Positions 1-9,619 of a DNA stretch of 64,000 nt are shown here, piece after piece (position 1 is the first letter of the stretch; each line of letters begins with the position of its first letter). The translations under genes and the position numbers were made by a program. This DNA comes from Knoellia sp031844405 (lineage in GTDB: Bacteria; Actinomycetota; Actinomycetes; Actinomycetales; Dermatophilaceae). Below the pieces are notes generated by a model. That model was not told where the DNA came from and did no database searches. It was given only the letters and a program-made list of their open reading frames with translations. The DNA is taken from the NCBI GenBank assembly GCA_031844405.1, contig JAUZVC010000001.1:248001-312000 (forward strand), given 5' to 3'.

Positions 1-241
1 GCATGATCACGCGGATGAGCGCGAGACCCTCGGTTTCGTGCGTGAACTGGGAGGGGCTCACCTCCACCCAGCGGTCGTCCGACCCTCCCGACACTGCTGG
101 ACCCCTTCAGACCATCTGACGCGGACGGCATACCGAGATACGGTCGCCGTAGGGGATCAATCTATAGGCCACCCAAACGGTTTGTGCGCTGGTCAGGCAA
201 TGTGTCGCGCAGTCGGGGCCGACGTTGGAGGAAAGGCACCA
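1..241. other. left edge, no supported gene
   Basis: One forward frame stays open from the window edge into the first gene, but its translation looks like no known protein and it has no ribosome-binding site of its own. It could be the tail of a gene cut by the window edge, or spacer. The first CGGCATAC octamer of the window lies at 126-133. Confidence 0.4.
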
Positions 242-1237
242 ATGCACTTCGTCGTCTCAGGGCATCATCTGGAAATCGAGCCCGACGTCGCTCGCTCGCG
301 ACTGTCCGGGCATCCGGCTGAGGACCTGCACGTGCACTGGGTCGAGCTTGAAGGACGCCGATGGCCGCCCAAGCAGGCGCTCGAGGTCATCAGTGGCTTG
401 CAGCGGGCGTCCTACACGGCCCATCAGGCACTCAGCGTGCTGCGTCGGCTGGGCTTCGAGACGAGCGAATGGCGGAACGCGCCGAAGGGTGCTCCTCGAG
501 TAGGTGTCAACCGAGCCGCCGAGGGGCCGGAGACTTGGGTCGAGTCCGCAGATGCGGCAAATCTTCGCGAGCGCCTGCACGCGGCCGTCGAGGGGCTCGC
601 CGACTTCATGGACGGCAAGCCGCTCACGTCCCGAATCGCCGCTCTCGAGGCCGACCTCGTCTCCAAGAACGTCGACGAAGTCACCCAGATCGCGGACGAC
701 GCAGACGTGACGACGGAGCTCCTGGCGTCAGCACTCGCGGTGCGATCGAGCCTGGGCCGCCTCAACGACGTCATCCACGCGGCCGTCATCACGCTGTCCC
801 TGCCGCACATCCTCGTGCCGGGCGAGACGATCACCAACCGCCCTTCACTGGCGGCGGGCAACGACCCCACAAGGCCGTTCGATCTGGAGACGAGCCATCG
901 TGTTGCCGAGTTCAAGGTGTCGGTCTGGCGCGGCGCTGACGCCATGCGGAAACGTGGGGCTTTCGCCGATCTTGTGCATCTCGCACTGGACGAGAGCGAT
1001 CGTCGCAAGCAGCTCTACGTCGTTGGGGCCGTGCCAGGAGCCTTCCTCGACAAGACCTTGAGCCCGGCAAGGTGGGGCCTCACCCGTGGGTCCGCGGCAT
1101 TGAGCCAGAAGTTCGAGGAGCGATACGGAAGCCTCGACATCCCGATCAGCGAGTTTCGTCGAGACCACGCCGGGGACGTGGACATTATCGATCTCAAAGA
1201 GATCATCCCTGGCTTGTCCACTCTTATCGGAGACTGA
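242..1237 (+). CDS. Putative nuclease with ScoMcrA-like N-terminal head domain
   Basis: The product is 331 residues. I chose the ATG at 242 because a GGAGGAAAGG ribosome-binding site precedes it; the frame stays open further upstream. Residues about 30-75 follow the pattern 'V.l.GrrwPPKqal.visGl.r..yT.hqAl.vLrrLGFe', seen in the N-terminal head of ScoMcrA-like restriction proteins and other actinobacterial defence proteins. Near residues 214-225, Asp214 and E223-F-K225 would fit a PD-(D/E)XK nuclease core. It heads the defence island and is followed in the same direction by an Ala-rich protein. The target DNA and any modification dependence are unknown. The domain call is from pattern memory; the nuclease role is inference. 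Confidence 0.55.
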   Translation: MHFVVSGHHLEIEPDVARSRLSGHPAEDLHVHWVELEGRRWPPKQALEVISGLQRASYTAHQALSVLRRLGFETSEWRNAPKGAPRVGVNRAAEGPETWVESADAANLRERLHAAVEGLADFMDGKPLTSRIAALEADLVSKNVDEVTQIADDADVTTELLASALAVRSSLGRLNDVIHAAVITLSLPHILVPGETITNRPSLAAGNDPTRPFDLETSHRVAEFKVSVWRGADAMRKRGAFADLVHLALDESDRRKQLYVVGAVPGAFLDKTLSPARWGLTRGSAALSQKFEERYGSLDIPISEFRRDHAGDVDIIDLKEIIPGLSTLIGD

Positions 1238-1358
1238 TCGCCAGTTGAGTGGCGGTTCACGTCATTCAATACTTGGAATCGGTGGGGCTATCTACACTCC
1301 GACTCAAGGGGCACCGAGGAGCAGGGCCACCGTGACGCGTCGAAGGGCTGGAAGCACC

Positions 1359-2672
1359 ATGGATGACGACACCACCCCCCTTCTGCAGGTGATCCACCTG
1401 GCTGACCAGCGCCTTGCTGCGCTGCGAGAGGAGCGGCCGGGTCCGAGCGACGGAGAAGGTTGGTATGAGATCCCGTCCCGGTGCATCAGCCTGCTCGGCC
1501 CTCTTGCCAAGACCTTCCAGAGGTCCACTGTCTGGGTGAAGGCGTTCGAACTCAACCCTGATGATGCGGCCATCCTCGAGAAGTCGACCAAGTTCGTGGA
1601 TGGTGAGGGTTGGACCCGACCGTTCGGCCACATCGACGGGGACTTCTCCGTCAATGTCCGGTTCCGCGAGACGAGCATTCCTGTCCAGATGCCACCGATT
1701 GACCCGGTCACGGCAGCCATGGCCATTCAGCTGGCCGTCATCTCGCATCAGTTGGGCAGGATCGAGGCGAAGCTCGACGCGGTGCTTGAGGTTGTGTCGG
1801 TGATTCGTCGCGACCAGATCAACGAAGACTTCGCCAAGACCACCGCGATGACACGCGCGATCAACACGGTCCATGAAGAGCTGCTGATCCACGGTGGGAT
1901 CACACAGACAGATTGGGACGAGCTGCCGAGGCACCGCGACCTCGAAGAGCGCCATGTCAAGATCCTGAGGACGCTCAACGACCAGACCTCGGCACTCAGC
2001 GTCCGAAGTGTGAAGGATGCCAAGTCCTTTCTCGAGACAACGGGTCCGGACGTGCTCGAGCAGCTCGCCATGGAATGGGAACTACTTCGCGGCATGGCGC
2101 AACTGGCTGAACTGCGTGCGGCAGTCCGCATCAGCCGAGGCGAAGCGCCTCGCCAAAGCGAGACTGCTCCTGTCCTCCGCGCCTTCACAGAGGCCTCGGA
2201 GGTCCTACGCGAGGTCAACGCAGCGCGGATCGAAATCAACAGCTGGGCCCAGCAGGCGCACCAGCTGCAGGAAAAGCAGATCCTCGGTGGCCTGAGCATC
2301 AAGTCGATTGCTCGCCCCTTCTCGGGGATAGCCAACACCGTCAAGTCCAAGCCCGGGGCGGGTGCCGCAGCTGGGGCGGCGACAGCTGCGGCGGCGACGG
2401 CGGGTGTAAGAACCGCGGCGTCAGGGGTGGCACCGGCTGCGTTGGCAGCGGGAGCGGCACCCGCGGCAGCTGCGGCCGCTGCAGTCGCCGCCCCACTGGT
2501 AGGTGGGTACGCGGCCTCGAAGGGCCTCGAGATGACGGCTCACAAGCATGACCGCATCCGAGAGGACTCAACTGCCCTTCTGCAGCAGATCCACGAAGCC
2601 TCAGCCGCATGGAGGATGCTGCTTCCTGATGTTCCGGAACGCGCAGTCCTGGACACTGACCATGGCGACTAG
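1359..2672 (+). CDS. Uncharacterised protein with Ala-rich hydrophobic C-terminal region
   Basis: The product is 437 residues and I do not recognise its family. The ATG at 1359 has a GGAAG site; the frame opens further upstream. The first 330 residues are largely helical and charged. Roughly residues 355-410 are an Ala/Gly-rich, low-complexity stretch that could insert in a membrane or be a flexible linker, followed by a short charged tail. It lies 120 bp after the ScoMcrA-head nuclease gene and faces the helicase operon, with a hairpin between the stop codons. As a possible membrane-active partner of the nuclease it could be an abortive-infection effector, but nothing in the sequence proves that. 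Confidence 0.55.
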   Translation: MDDDTTPLLQVIHLADQRLAALREERPGPSDGEGWYEIPSRCISLLGPLAKTFQRSTVWVKAFELNPDDAAILEKSTKFVDGEGWTRPFGHIDGDFSVNVRFRETSIPVQMPPIDPVTAAMAIQLAVISHQLGRIEAKLDAVLEVVSVIRRDQINEDFAKTTAMTRAINTVHEELLIHGGITQTDWDELPRHRDLEERHVKILRTLNDQTSALSVRSVKDAKSFLETTGPDVLEQLAMEWELLRGMAQLAELRAAVRISRGEAPRQSETAPVLRAFTEASEVLREVNAARIEINSWAQQAHQLQEKQILGGLSIKSIARPFSGIANTVKSKPGAGAAAGAATAAAATAGVRTAASGVAPAALAAGAAPAAAAAAAVAAPLVGGYAASKGLEMTAHKHDRIREDSTALLQQIHEASAAWRMLLPDVPERAVLDTDHGD

Positions 2673-2687
2673 TCGTCTTCCTCCTGA

Positions 2688-2719
2688 AGCCGCAAGGACC
2701 AGTTCTGGCTTTTGCGGCT
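2688..2719. terminator. Hairpin between convergent genes
   Basis: The outer arms AGCCGCAA (2688-2695) and TTGCGGCT (2712-2719) pair, with an inner CCAG/CTGG stem. It lies between the stop of the Ala-rich protein (plus strand) and the stop of the helicase (minus strand), so it could terminate both. Confidence 0.5.
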
Positions 2720-2729
2720 CCTTGGTCCA

Positions 2730-5700
2730 TCAGGGTGAGAGGTCGATGAGAAGCTCGGATGGATCGATGTCGAGGTGGCCAAGGTGCTTGAGCAGGTCTT
2801 CCTGCCGGGGCTGACCGATCACCATGCGATACGCGCCAACAGTACGCATCAGACGGCGCAGGGCATGGGTCTCCTTGCTCAGCGGCATCGCTGGGACATA
2901 CCGCTCGATCGCGCTGTCCCCCGGACAGACCCAGTAGGGATAGATCATCGACTCTCCCTCCGGTCGGCCAGCGGCCGCGAGGTCGAACACTGTCGCCCAA
3001 GGATTGTCTGACGCGACTACGTCGGGGTGTCCGCCGTACTTGGTCGCGACGTTCTTGCGGACCGCATGCCCCTTGTAGCGATGGACCCGTCCCTCGCGCT
3101 GCTCGAGGTCAACCGGGTTCCCAGGCAGGTTCCAGTGGACGACGGCGTGGCTGTACTGGTGGAAGTCCAGACCCTCCTGACCTACCGAGGTGGAAGCGAG
3201 AACGAACGGCCAGAACGGCGAGTTGTATGCCGCCTGCACCTGTTGCTCTCGCATCACGCTCTTTTGATCCTCGGTTGTCCCGCGACCGAATCGGACGGCG
3301 AAGTGGTTCCTCAGGTTGTGCGTGCGGTCGATCTTCACGTGCGTCCGCGTCGTGCTGAAAAGGTGCAGTCCACTGTTGACGGACCGCAGGGAGAGTGCCT
3401 CGTCCATCCGATAGCAGATCTCGTCGATCTGATCCTGGAGCGGACGCTCTAGCACACCCAACGACTCCAGCAGCACGTGGGCGAACTCATCGAGCACCGA
3501 TTGGAGTCCTCCACCGACCGCGTGCCGAAGGACGGCGCGCCAGTAGGGCTCCTCCTCCGTGGACTCGCGGCGGACAAGCGCCATGACCTCAGGCCGGTTG
3601 AACAACGTCCTGAGCGACCAGGAGATGGTCGCTGCGCCCTCCTGCCAGATCTCCGGCAACTGCCAGTCGGCGCCGAGGGTTCTGCCGAGAGTCCTCAGCG
3701 CCACCACGCCCGGACCACCGACCGCCATCAGCGTAAGCACCTCGACGAGGTCGTCCGGCCGCCGACCGAGGTCCTCCGGCTGCAACGCCTCAGCGACCTC
3801 GACATGGTCGACAAAGCGGCTGTTCGACCCGTCATCGTCTGGACCGCCGGCGTATCCGAACCAGAAGTCCAGCACGCTCAGTTCGGGGTCCGTCAGCCGG
3901 TCGAGAAGGATCGGTGCCGCCCAGTACCAGCGGTCGTCCACCCGCCCCTCATCGCTCCCGGGCGGCAGACTGCCAAGCCGCGTTGTGACCTCACGCTCGA
4001 CGTGGTGCCGAAGCTCGTCCACAGCCATGGGATACGTCAAACGCGACTCCCGAGCGATGCGGATCGGATCGCCTGCCTCCGCGAGAGCCAAGGAGGGGTA
4101 GAGCATCCCCAGCACCGGCATACCGGTGAGTCGTCCGGCACTGCGCTGGAACGTCAGGAGTGCTGTCTGTCGGGTGGCGTCATACGCTCGCTCGCCGTAG
4201 GCCGATCCAGTCGAGCTGCCGACGAGTCTGCGCTCGGCCTCGTAACTCACCGTTGACGCGATGGCCTTCGGAACGACGGTCCATGAGGAGAACACCAGCC
4301 GTTTGGTGAACGAACGCAGCTCGGGCTCTGCGTAGGCGCCGGAGAGCTCGTAGTAGGGGAGTGACGGTGGGATCCATGCCAGCTTCCACGCGCCGCGATC
4401 CAACACGTCACAGACCAAGCCACGCATCTTCGCGTTCCCAGGGTCGAGCGGCGCGTAGCTGACGAGGTCACTCCAGCTCAGCCGCCGGCCCGCCACCTCC
4501 AAGGCTTTGGCCAGTTCACGGTTCGGGCCCTCTGCCTCCAGCTCGAGATTCTTCTTGACCTTGTATTCGTCCATGAACTCGAACAGGTGAGGGGCACTGC
4601 GCCAGTACTCAAGAACATCGGACGCCTTCAGCAGCTTGGCCACGGCGTTGTCCGATGCGTATCTCTTGAAGTCCTGCGGCAACACCTCAACTCCCGGGAG
4701 CTCCATCACGCGGATCATCCCGTCACGGTCAGGGGTTGAGGCCAGCCTCTCCGTTCGGGCCATGACCCGACGTAGCTCTGCCTGCGCCACGTCGCGCGCT
4801 TCACGCGCGGAGGGCAAGTCCCCGGCATACAACGAGGTTCGCAGGCGCTTCGAGGCCGCGGCAACCTTCGAGGCTCGATCAGGTCCGGCCAAGAACCGCA
4901 CGGTGTCCGAGAAGTCCCGGTAGTGGTCGTCGCCCTCGACCTCGTCAGGCAGGGTGTACATCTTGAACGGCGTGGCCGACAGGAGCAGCACCTTTGTCCC
5001 TGGACGGTTGAAGAGAGCATGAGCCAGCTCCGCGGCCTCGTTCTCCTCGTCCATGAGCGACTTGAAGCGCTGGAACTCATCGAGAATCACCAGGTCCGGC
5101 TCGAGCTTCTCGACGGCGGCTGCTGCCAAGAGATGACGGAGCTGACCGATCAGCTGGTACCTCCGCCGACTCACGTCCTCCGGGGGTCGCTGTCCACTCC
5201 TCAGCCGGTTGAAACCCTCAGCGCATTCATAGAGCGCATCGAGCAGCAGTTCCCCGCTCTTCAGCCTGGTGGCGCGAACGTCACGAGCAAGCGAGGCGAC
5301 CATCTCACGGGGTATGCCCGGCAGCTCGGCCCTCTCGAACTCCTTGAGCGCCCGGGCGAAGTTGTCGAGCTTGGCTCCGCCGCGAAAGAAGCGGAGCCAA
5401 CGCCTCGCGCGCAGGGCTGGGTCGTTGAGACCTTGCTTGAGCATGGCGTAGAGAAGGACTCGTTCATGAAGCCGACCTCCGCCGGCCCCCTTGAGATTGA
5501 AGGACGTTCCGGGGGTGAAGGAGATGAAGTTGACCTTGCGCGACTCCAGGGACGCCAGAGCCCGCGGCAACATCGTCAAGCGGTCAGCATGCTCGACGTG
5601 CTCGTGCGAGCCGATCCGAAGCTTGTTGAGGTTCTGGGCTGCGATGGCGTTGTTGGAGCAGATGTAGACGACATCGATGCGATCGATGGAGTCCCACAGG

Positions 5701-5888
5701 CGGTCGATGGTCTTGGCGATGACGCCGCGCGCCACCAAGGTCTTGCCGAGACCGACCTCGTCTGCGACGAGGAAGCGATCGACCGCGTCCTTCCCGTACA
5801 GGCGGTCATGGACGTAGTCGACGGTCTGTCGCTGGAAGTCCTTGAGGTTGCGGAGCTCGACTTCCATGTCGGGACGCGGGTCGCTCAT
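2730..5888 (-). CDS. SNF2-like SF2 helicase of an Azaca-like defence operon (ZacC-like)
   Basis: The product is 1052 residues. The ATG at 5888 overlaps the stop of the upstream PLD gene (ATGA) and follows a GAGGAG site. Helicase motifs are clear: Walker A in DEVGLGKT (residues 43-50), motif II DEFQ (270-273), motif III SAT (304-306), and a C-terminal motif VI of the QREGRVHRYKGH type near residue 915. This is the SNF2/DEAD-box family with a long insertion between the two RecA lobes. It is the last gene of a three-gene overlapping operon with a PLD nuclease and a DUF6361 protein. The set matches my recollection of Azaca (helicase, PLD domain, third protein). Acting as an ATP-driven DNA translocase that recruits the PLD nuclease is inference. 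Confidence 0.8.
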   Translation of the reverse strand: MSDPRPDMEVELRNLKDFQRQTVDYVHDRLYGKDAVDRFLVADEVGLGKTLVARGVIAKTIDRLWDSIDRIDVVYICSNNAIAAQNLNKLRIGSHEHVEHADRLTMLPRALASLESRKVNFISFTPGTSFNLKGAGGGRLHERVLLYAMLKQGLNDPALRARRWLRFFRGGAKLDNFARALKEFERAELPGIPREMVASLARDVRATRLKSGELLLDALYECAEGFNRLRSGQRPPEDVSRRRYQLIGQLRHLLAAAAVEKLEPDLVILDEFQRFKSLMDEENEAAELAHALFNRPGTKVLLLSATPFKMYTLPDEVEGDDHYRDFSDTVRFLAGPDRASKVAAASKRLRTSLYAGDLPSAREARDVAQAELRRVMARTERLASTPDRDGMIRVMELPGVEVLPQDFKRYASDNAVAKLLKASDVLEYWRSAPHLFEFMDEYKVKKNLELEAEGPNRELAKALEVAGRRLSWSDLVSYAPLDPGNAKMRGLVCDVLDRGAWKLAWIPPSLPYYELSGAYAEPELRSFTKRLVFSSWTVVPKAIASTVSYEAERRLVGSSTGSAYGERAYDATRQTALLTFQRSAGRLTGMPVLGMLYPSLALAEAGDPIRIARESRLTYPMAVDELRHHVEREVTTRLGSLPPGSDEGRVDDRWYWAAPILLDRLTDPELSVLDFWFGYAGGPDDDGSNSRFVDHVEVAEALQPEDLGRRPDDLVEVLTLMAVGGPGVVALRTLGRTLGADWQLPEIWQEGAATISWSLRTLFNRPEVMALVRRESTEEEPYWRAVLRHAVGGGLQSVLDEFAHVLLESLGVLERPLQDQIDEICYRMDEALSLRSVNSGLHLFSTTRTHVKIDRTHNLRNHFAVRFGRGTTEDQKSVMREQQVQAAYNSPFWPFVLASTSVGQEGLDFHQYSHAVVHWNLPGNPVDLEQREGRVHRYKGHAVRKNVATKYGGHPDVVASDNPWATVFDLAAAGRPEGESMIYPYWVCPGDSAIERYVPAMPLSKETHALRRLMRTVGAYRMVIGQPRQEDLLKHLGHLDIDPSELLIDLSP

Positions 5889-7771
5889 GGTCTCAGCTCC
5901 TCGGCGGCCGTCCACGCGGTCTCCCAGAGCTTCATGAACTCTGCAGAGAGGTGTGGCACCTTCCCATCGACGTCCTCGAGCTCCCGCAACAGTGCATCAA
6001 CCCGGCTGAGCGAGTCGTCACGTCGGGCTACCGCGCGCGCCAGCGGTTCGAACACCACGAGATCTTCGGAGGTATCGACTGCTGGACGGCCCGCCTGATT
6101 CTTCTTCTCGCGGTCGCCGCCCTCTTCCTGCCCCAAGCCAGCAACCATGGCGTCGAACGCTGGATCACCCAGCAGGAGCGCGAGGTACCGCAGGATCTCC
6201 TTCTCGCTGGCAAGAAGGTCTCTCAGGATGAGCTTCAGTCGACCCTCCGGATCGCCGACCAGGTCCGCCTTGACGACACAGGTCTTGCGAACCTTCCCAT
6301 CCTGCGTTGGCATCACCGAGTCGAGAACCATGAACGGGGAGATGTTCTGCTCTGCCATGCCGCGCCACGCGAGAGCGCCACTCAGCGGGAGCGCTCCGCC
6401 GACTCGCCCCAAGGGCCGGATTGTCGTCGAGCTGTCCGTCGGCGCCTGAAGGGTCGGGACCGAGGCCCTCAGGGTCCACGCACGCCCCTCCTCCTCGAGG
6501 GCCGACAGCTGGATGCCCGAGGCCGCCAATTCCGCGTGGAAGGTCTCGAGAGCAACCTCAGCCGCGAAGGATGGGTCTTCGGTCCCCGCCTCATCAAGGA
6601 TCTCATAGGGCTCGATCACTTGTGAGAAACCGACGCCTTCGGAGGATTCGTCGCCGAACAACGCTCCCAAGCCGCACTTGGAGATGGGTCCCGTCAGCAG
6701 GACATCGAACTCGACGTTGCCCTGAAACGCCGCCGTGGTGCCGTTGGCGGAGCCGGTCAACACGGATGCTCCCTCCGTGCCTTCCCACACAAACGTCTTG
6801 GCGTGCAGACCCGTCGTGACATCGAACGCCGCGTGAGTCTGGGACTCGGCGGTTCCGGAAGCCTCCCGTGGAGCCCGGTCCGCCAGGTCAGGCGCCGCTT
6901 CAGGTTCGGTCGTCTCGGCCGCCCGCTGGAGGGTCCACGTGGTGAACGTTGTGGGGATGGCAGCACTCCCCACTCGGCCGAAGGTCTCGGGCCTGGACAC
7001 GATGCGGCCCGTGTGGCGCGAGGCGGGCATCGACGCCAGGAACCCCGCGTCCAGGAACGGCGTGATTGCGGCGAACCTGCTGGCCTCTTCAGGAAACGGC
7101 CAACCCCTCCCGGATGCTGTCCCCAATGGCCAGAACTCGGCGGCGCCGAACCCGGGGGGTAGAGCGAACTGGGCCTTGCGGACCGATCTCGCCAGCGACG
7201 CGACGTCGTCTCGCCGCGCCTTCCCGAGGGGCCTCGTGGTCAGCCGAGGAAGGTCCTTCAAGAAATCTGCAAGCGGAGCTGCATCGGGTGAGGCACCCGA
7301 TGGAGTCGTCATCTCGTCGAGCCGCAATACCGTGTCCCATGAGCGATCGGTGGTGAGGTTGCGGCTCAGGCACAGGAAGCGGTGCCGAAATGTGCCCGAC
7401 TCATCCGTGAATCGCAGGATCCAGATCTTGGGATGGAACAGGCGCCCAGGCGCAGGCGCCGTGACCTCCACCGCCATCCCCTCCGCAAAGGCCACCAGTC
7501 GCTGGTAGGACGAGGGGACGTGGATCGCCCCCGCCTGACAGAACACCGTGGTTCGGTCTGCGTACCGCTTCACCGACTCGAGCAGTGCGATCGGGTCCGG
7601 AGTGTGTGTGCCGTCGACGTTCGCCGCATCGTGCGCAGCCAGCATCAGCGGGGCGAGGAGGAGACTGTTGAGATCCAGCGAGTAGGTCGTCGCGACGGCC
7701 GCATCCAAGGCCGTGCCTGCAGGCGGCTTGAGGGCGTCCGTCAGCAGATGTCGCACGTCAGGGCCCAACAT
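5885..7771 (-). CDS. Phospholipase D-family nuclease of the Azaca-like operon (ZacB-like)
   Basis: The product is 628 residues. The ATG at 7771 sits in a TGATG overlap with the stop of the DUF6361 gene; a GTG one codon upstream is the alternative. Two degenerate HKD motifs are visible: H113-P-K115, and H323-A-K325 followed by GSANGTT and N352-x-E354, the second being the better PLD match. PLD-family proteins in defence loci, for example DrmC of DISARM, are usually nucleases rather than lipases. The stop overlaps the helicase start by 4 bp, so the three proteins are translationally coupled and probably act together. Confidence 0.75.
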   Translation of the reverse strand: MLGPDVRHLLTDALKPPAGTALDAAVATTYSLDLNSLLLAPLMLAAHDAANVDGTHTPDPIALLESVKRYADRTTVFCQAGAIHVPSSYQRLVAFAEGMAVEVTAPAPGRLFHPKIWILRFTDESGTFRHRFLCLSRNLTTDRSWDTVLRLDEMTTPSGASPDAAPLADFLKDLPRLTTRPLGKARRDDVASLARSVRKAQFALPPGFGAAEFWPLGTASGRGWPFPEEASRFAAITPFLDAGFLASMPASRHTGRIVSRPETFGRVGSAAIPTTFTTWTLQRAAETTEPEAAPDLADRAPREASGTAESQTHAAFDVTTGLHAKTFVWEGTEGASVLTGSANGTTAAFQGNVEFDVLLTGPISKCGLGALFGDESSEGVGFSQVIEPYEILDEAGTEDPSFAAEVALETFHAELAASGIQLSALEEEGRAWTLRASVPTLQAPTDSSTTIRPLGRVGGALPLSGALAWRGMAEQNISPFMVLDSVMPTQDGKVRKTCVVKADLVGDPEGRLKLILRDLLASEKEILRYLALLLGDPAFDAMVAGLGQEEGGDREKKNQAGRPAVDTSEDLVVFEPLARAVARRDDSLSRVDALLRELEDVDGKVPHLSAEFMKLWETAWTAAEELRP

Positions 7772-8952
7772 CACTCCACCCCCGCGCCGGCATAGATGTC
7801 GTTGAGGTGGCGACCGGCCACGAACCATCGGTAGTCAAGCTCCACCAGTCCCGAGGCTCCGGTCCACGCATCGAGTGCCTTGGGATTGTCCAGACGCGCA
7901 CGAGACCCCTTGAGTCGCCGCTCACGGGTGGCGATCAGTCGTCTCGCTTGGCCGTTGGATGCAAGACCGCGGCTTCCTGCTACAGCGAGCCATTCCATGA
8001 CGAAGGACTGCGTGGAGATCGGCAGGCGGGGGTTGAGGGTGCGGATTCGGATCCAGAACTCCGTGGTGTTCCAGGTCTTGAGGGTGCCCTCCGCCGCGAG
8101 GCCGTCCCGCCACGCGTTGAGCATGAACTCATACTCCTCCACGGAGTCTTCGTCCTCGAGCTTCTGGGCAAGCATCAGGTTGTACAGCAGCGGCGCGCCC
8201 TGAATGACGTGGGCGAAGCTCCTGCCGTGCTCGACGAGGTTCCGATGCTGGTCGGGGAACTCGGCAAACTGCGGGTGGTGCCAGACGTTCTTGCCTGAGT
8301 CGGCAGGCTGTCCCTCGAGCGCCAGCCAAGCCAACAATGTGCCGGGGCAAGAGGCCGCGATGCGATCACGGAGATAGTTGGCCTCACCCTCGGTCAGATC
8401 GAAGGTCGCCGATGTCAGAAGATCCTCCGGCATCGGGGGCAGGGCGGGGTCGAGCCCCCGGCTCTCGCTTCTCGCGGCATCCTCCTCCGCGTGATCGCCA
8501 GTCACGTCCCGATGTCCGCTGACCGCTCGCAAGTGACCGTTCAGGGTGACGTTCCAGGTCCGCAGCCCCCACGTACGCAAGCCTGCCCAGTAAGCCGCGC
8601 TGGGCATCCGCTTCAGCCGCGCACGTGCCTCGCGGCCGATCACGCCCGTTGTCTCACCCCCAGTGATCAGGCTCTCGATCAGGCTCACCTCTGAAGCCCG
8701 CAACTTGCTCGCCGCACGGTCCGCCGGCAGTCCGCGTCGTGCGACGTCTCGCAGCAGCCAACCGACGAACAGCATGTATCGGACACGTGTCTGCAGAACT
8801 GAGGTGCCGGGGAACAGGGCGTTCGCGATCGCGTCGCGGATGACGCCGATCCCCAGCTCGTCGACCGACGACTGGTCCTTAAAGGCCTCAAGGAGCTCGT
8901 TCATCAATCTTTGCTGGGACTCGTCAGTGTCGAGCCACGCAAGTGACGACAT
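7771..8952 (-). CDS. DUF6361 family protein, first gene of the Azaca-like operon (ZacA-like)
   Basis: The product is 393 residues, with the start ATG at 8952 behind a GAGGGG site. The N-terminal half carries the DUF6361 signature: a SSLAWLD opening, DELGIGVIRDAIANALFPG near residues 32-50, then TRVRYMLFVGW. No catalytic motif is apparent. The family is of unknown function but recurs next to PLD and SNF2-like helicase genes, as here, where it is transcribed first and overlaps the PLD gene. It may be a sensor or DNA-binding component, which is inference. Confidence 0.75.
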   Translation of the reverse strand: MSSLAWLDTDESQQRLMNELLEAFKDQSSVDELGIGVIRDAIANALFPGTSVLQTRVRYMLFVGWLLRDVARRGLPADRAASKLRASEVSLIESLITGGETTGVIGREARARLKRMPSAAYWAGLRTWGLRTWNVTLNGHLRAVSGHRDVTGDHAEEDAARSESRGLDPALPPMPEDLLTSATFDLTEGEANYLRDRIAASCPGTLLAWLALEGQPADSGKNVWHHPQFAEFPDQHRNLVEHGRSFAHVIQGAPLLYNLMLAQKLEDEDSVEEYEFMLNAWRDGLAAEGTLKTWNTTEFWIRIRTLNPRLPISTQSFVMEWLAVAGSRGLASNGQARRLIATRERRLKGSRARLDNPKALDAWTGASGLVELDYRWFVAGRHLNDIYAGAGVE

Positions 8953-9108
8953 GTCCAGATCCCCTCTGATCCGGCTTGCAGACTCCCCGATCGAACCTGC
9001 CCACCGCCGCCGAGACTATTTGTCCTCAAGTCGATAGGTGAAGGATTCTGGAAATCCACGTGCCACTCCGGCGCCTGCCCGAGGACGCGCCACCTTCTTC
9101 TGTGCCGG

Positions 9109-9468
9109 TCATGACTTGAGAGGCGCGACCCCGGCGTGGTCGCTGGCAGGAAAGCGACCTCGAGCAGCGGCGAGTTTACCTTTGGCGGCTGTCAGCAGGT
9201 CGACGTCGAGGACATCGGCAAGGTTGACGAGGTAGATGAGGACGTCGGCCATCTCCTCGGCTGCTCGTCGTTGGCGGTGACCTGACGAGAACTCGTTTTT
9301 GGCCTTATCGGCGGGAATCCACTGGAACAGCTCGGCCAGCTCTCCCACCTCGCCGACGAGGGCGAGGATGAGCGACTTGGGATCGTGGAACTGGGCCCAA
9401 TCCCGCTCGTCACGGAAGGTGCGGAGGTCTGCCCGGAGGTCGGCGACGGCATACGGCTCGTTCGTCAT
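9109..9468 (-). CDS. MazG-like nucleotide pyrophosphohydrolase (RS21-C6 type)
   Basis: The product is 119 residues, starting at the ATG at 9468; an in-frame start ten codons upstream is possible. The all-alpha MazG signature is present: a FRDERDWAQFHDPKSLILAL opening, the EVGELAELFQW metal-binding helix with paired acidic residues, and EEMADVLIYLVNLAD. Such enzymes hydrolyse (d)NTPs, often dCTP or modified nucleotides, to monophosphates. It is divergent from a DUF2075 nuclease-helicase. MazG-like genes often neighbour DUF2075 genes, so nucleotide clearance may belong to the same defence or repair function. Confidence 0.85.
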   Translation of the reverse strand: MTNEPYAVADLRADLRTFRDERDWAQFHDPKSLILALVGEVGELAELFQWIPADKAKNEFSSGHRQRRAAEEMADVLIYLVNLADVLDVDLLTAAKGKLAAARGRFPASDHAGVAPLKS

Positions 9469-9619
9469 GTCAGCAATCCTGCGGTAGGTGACCGACACGC
9501 GCCATCGTCCAGCAGGCGGTGACCTGCGCGATTAGAGTCGCCCACGTCAACGCGGATCGACGAGCTTCCTCTGGACACGCTCCCCCGCACGCTCATGTCG
9601 TGCTGCCCGGGAGTCGGTT

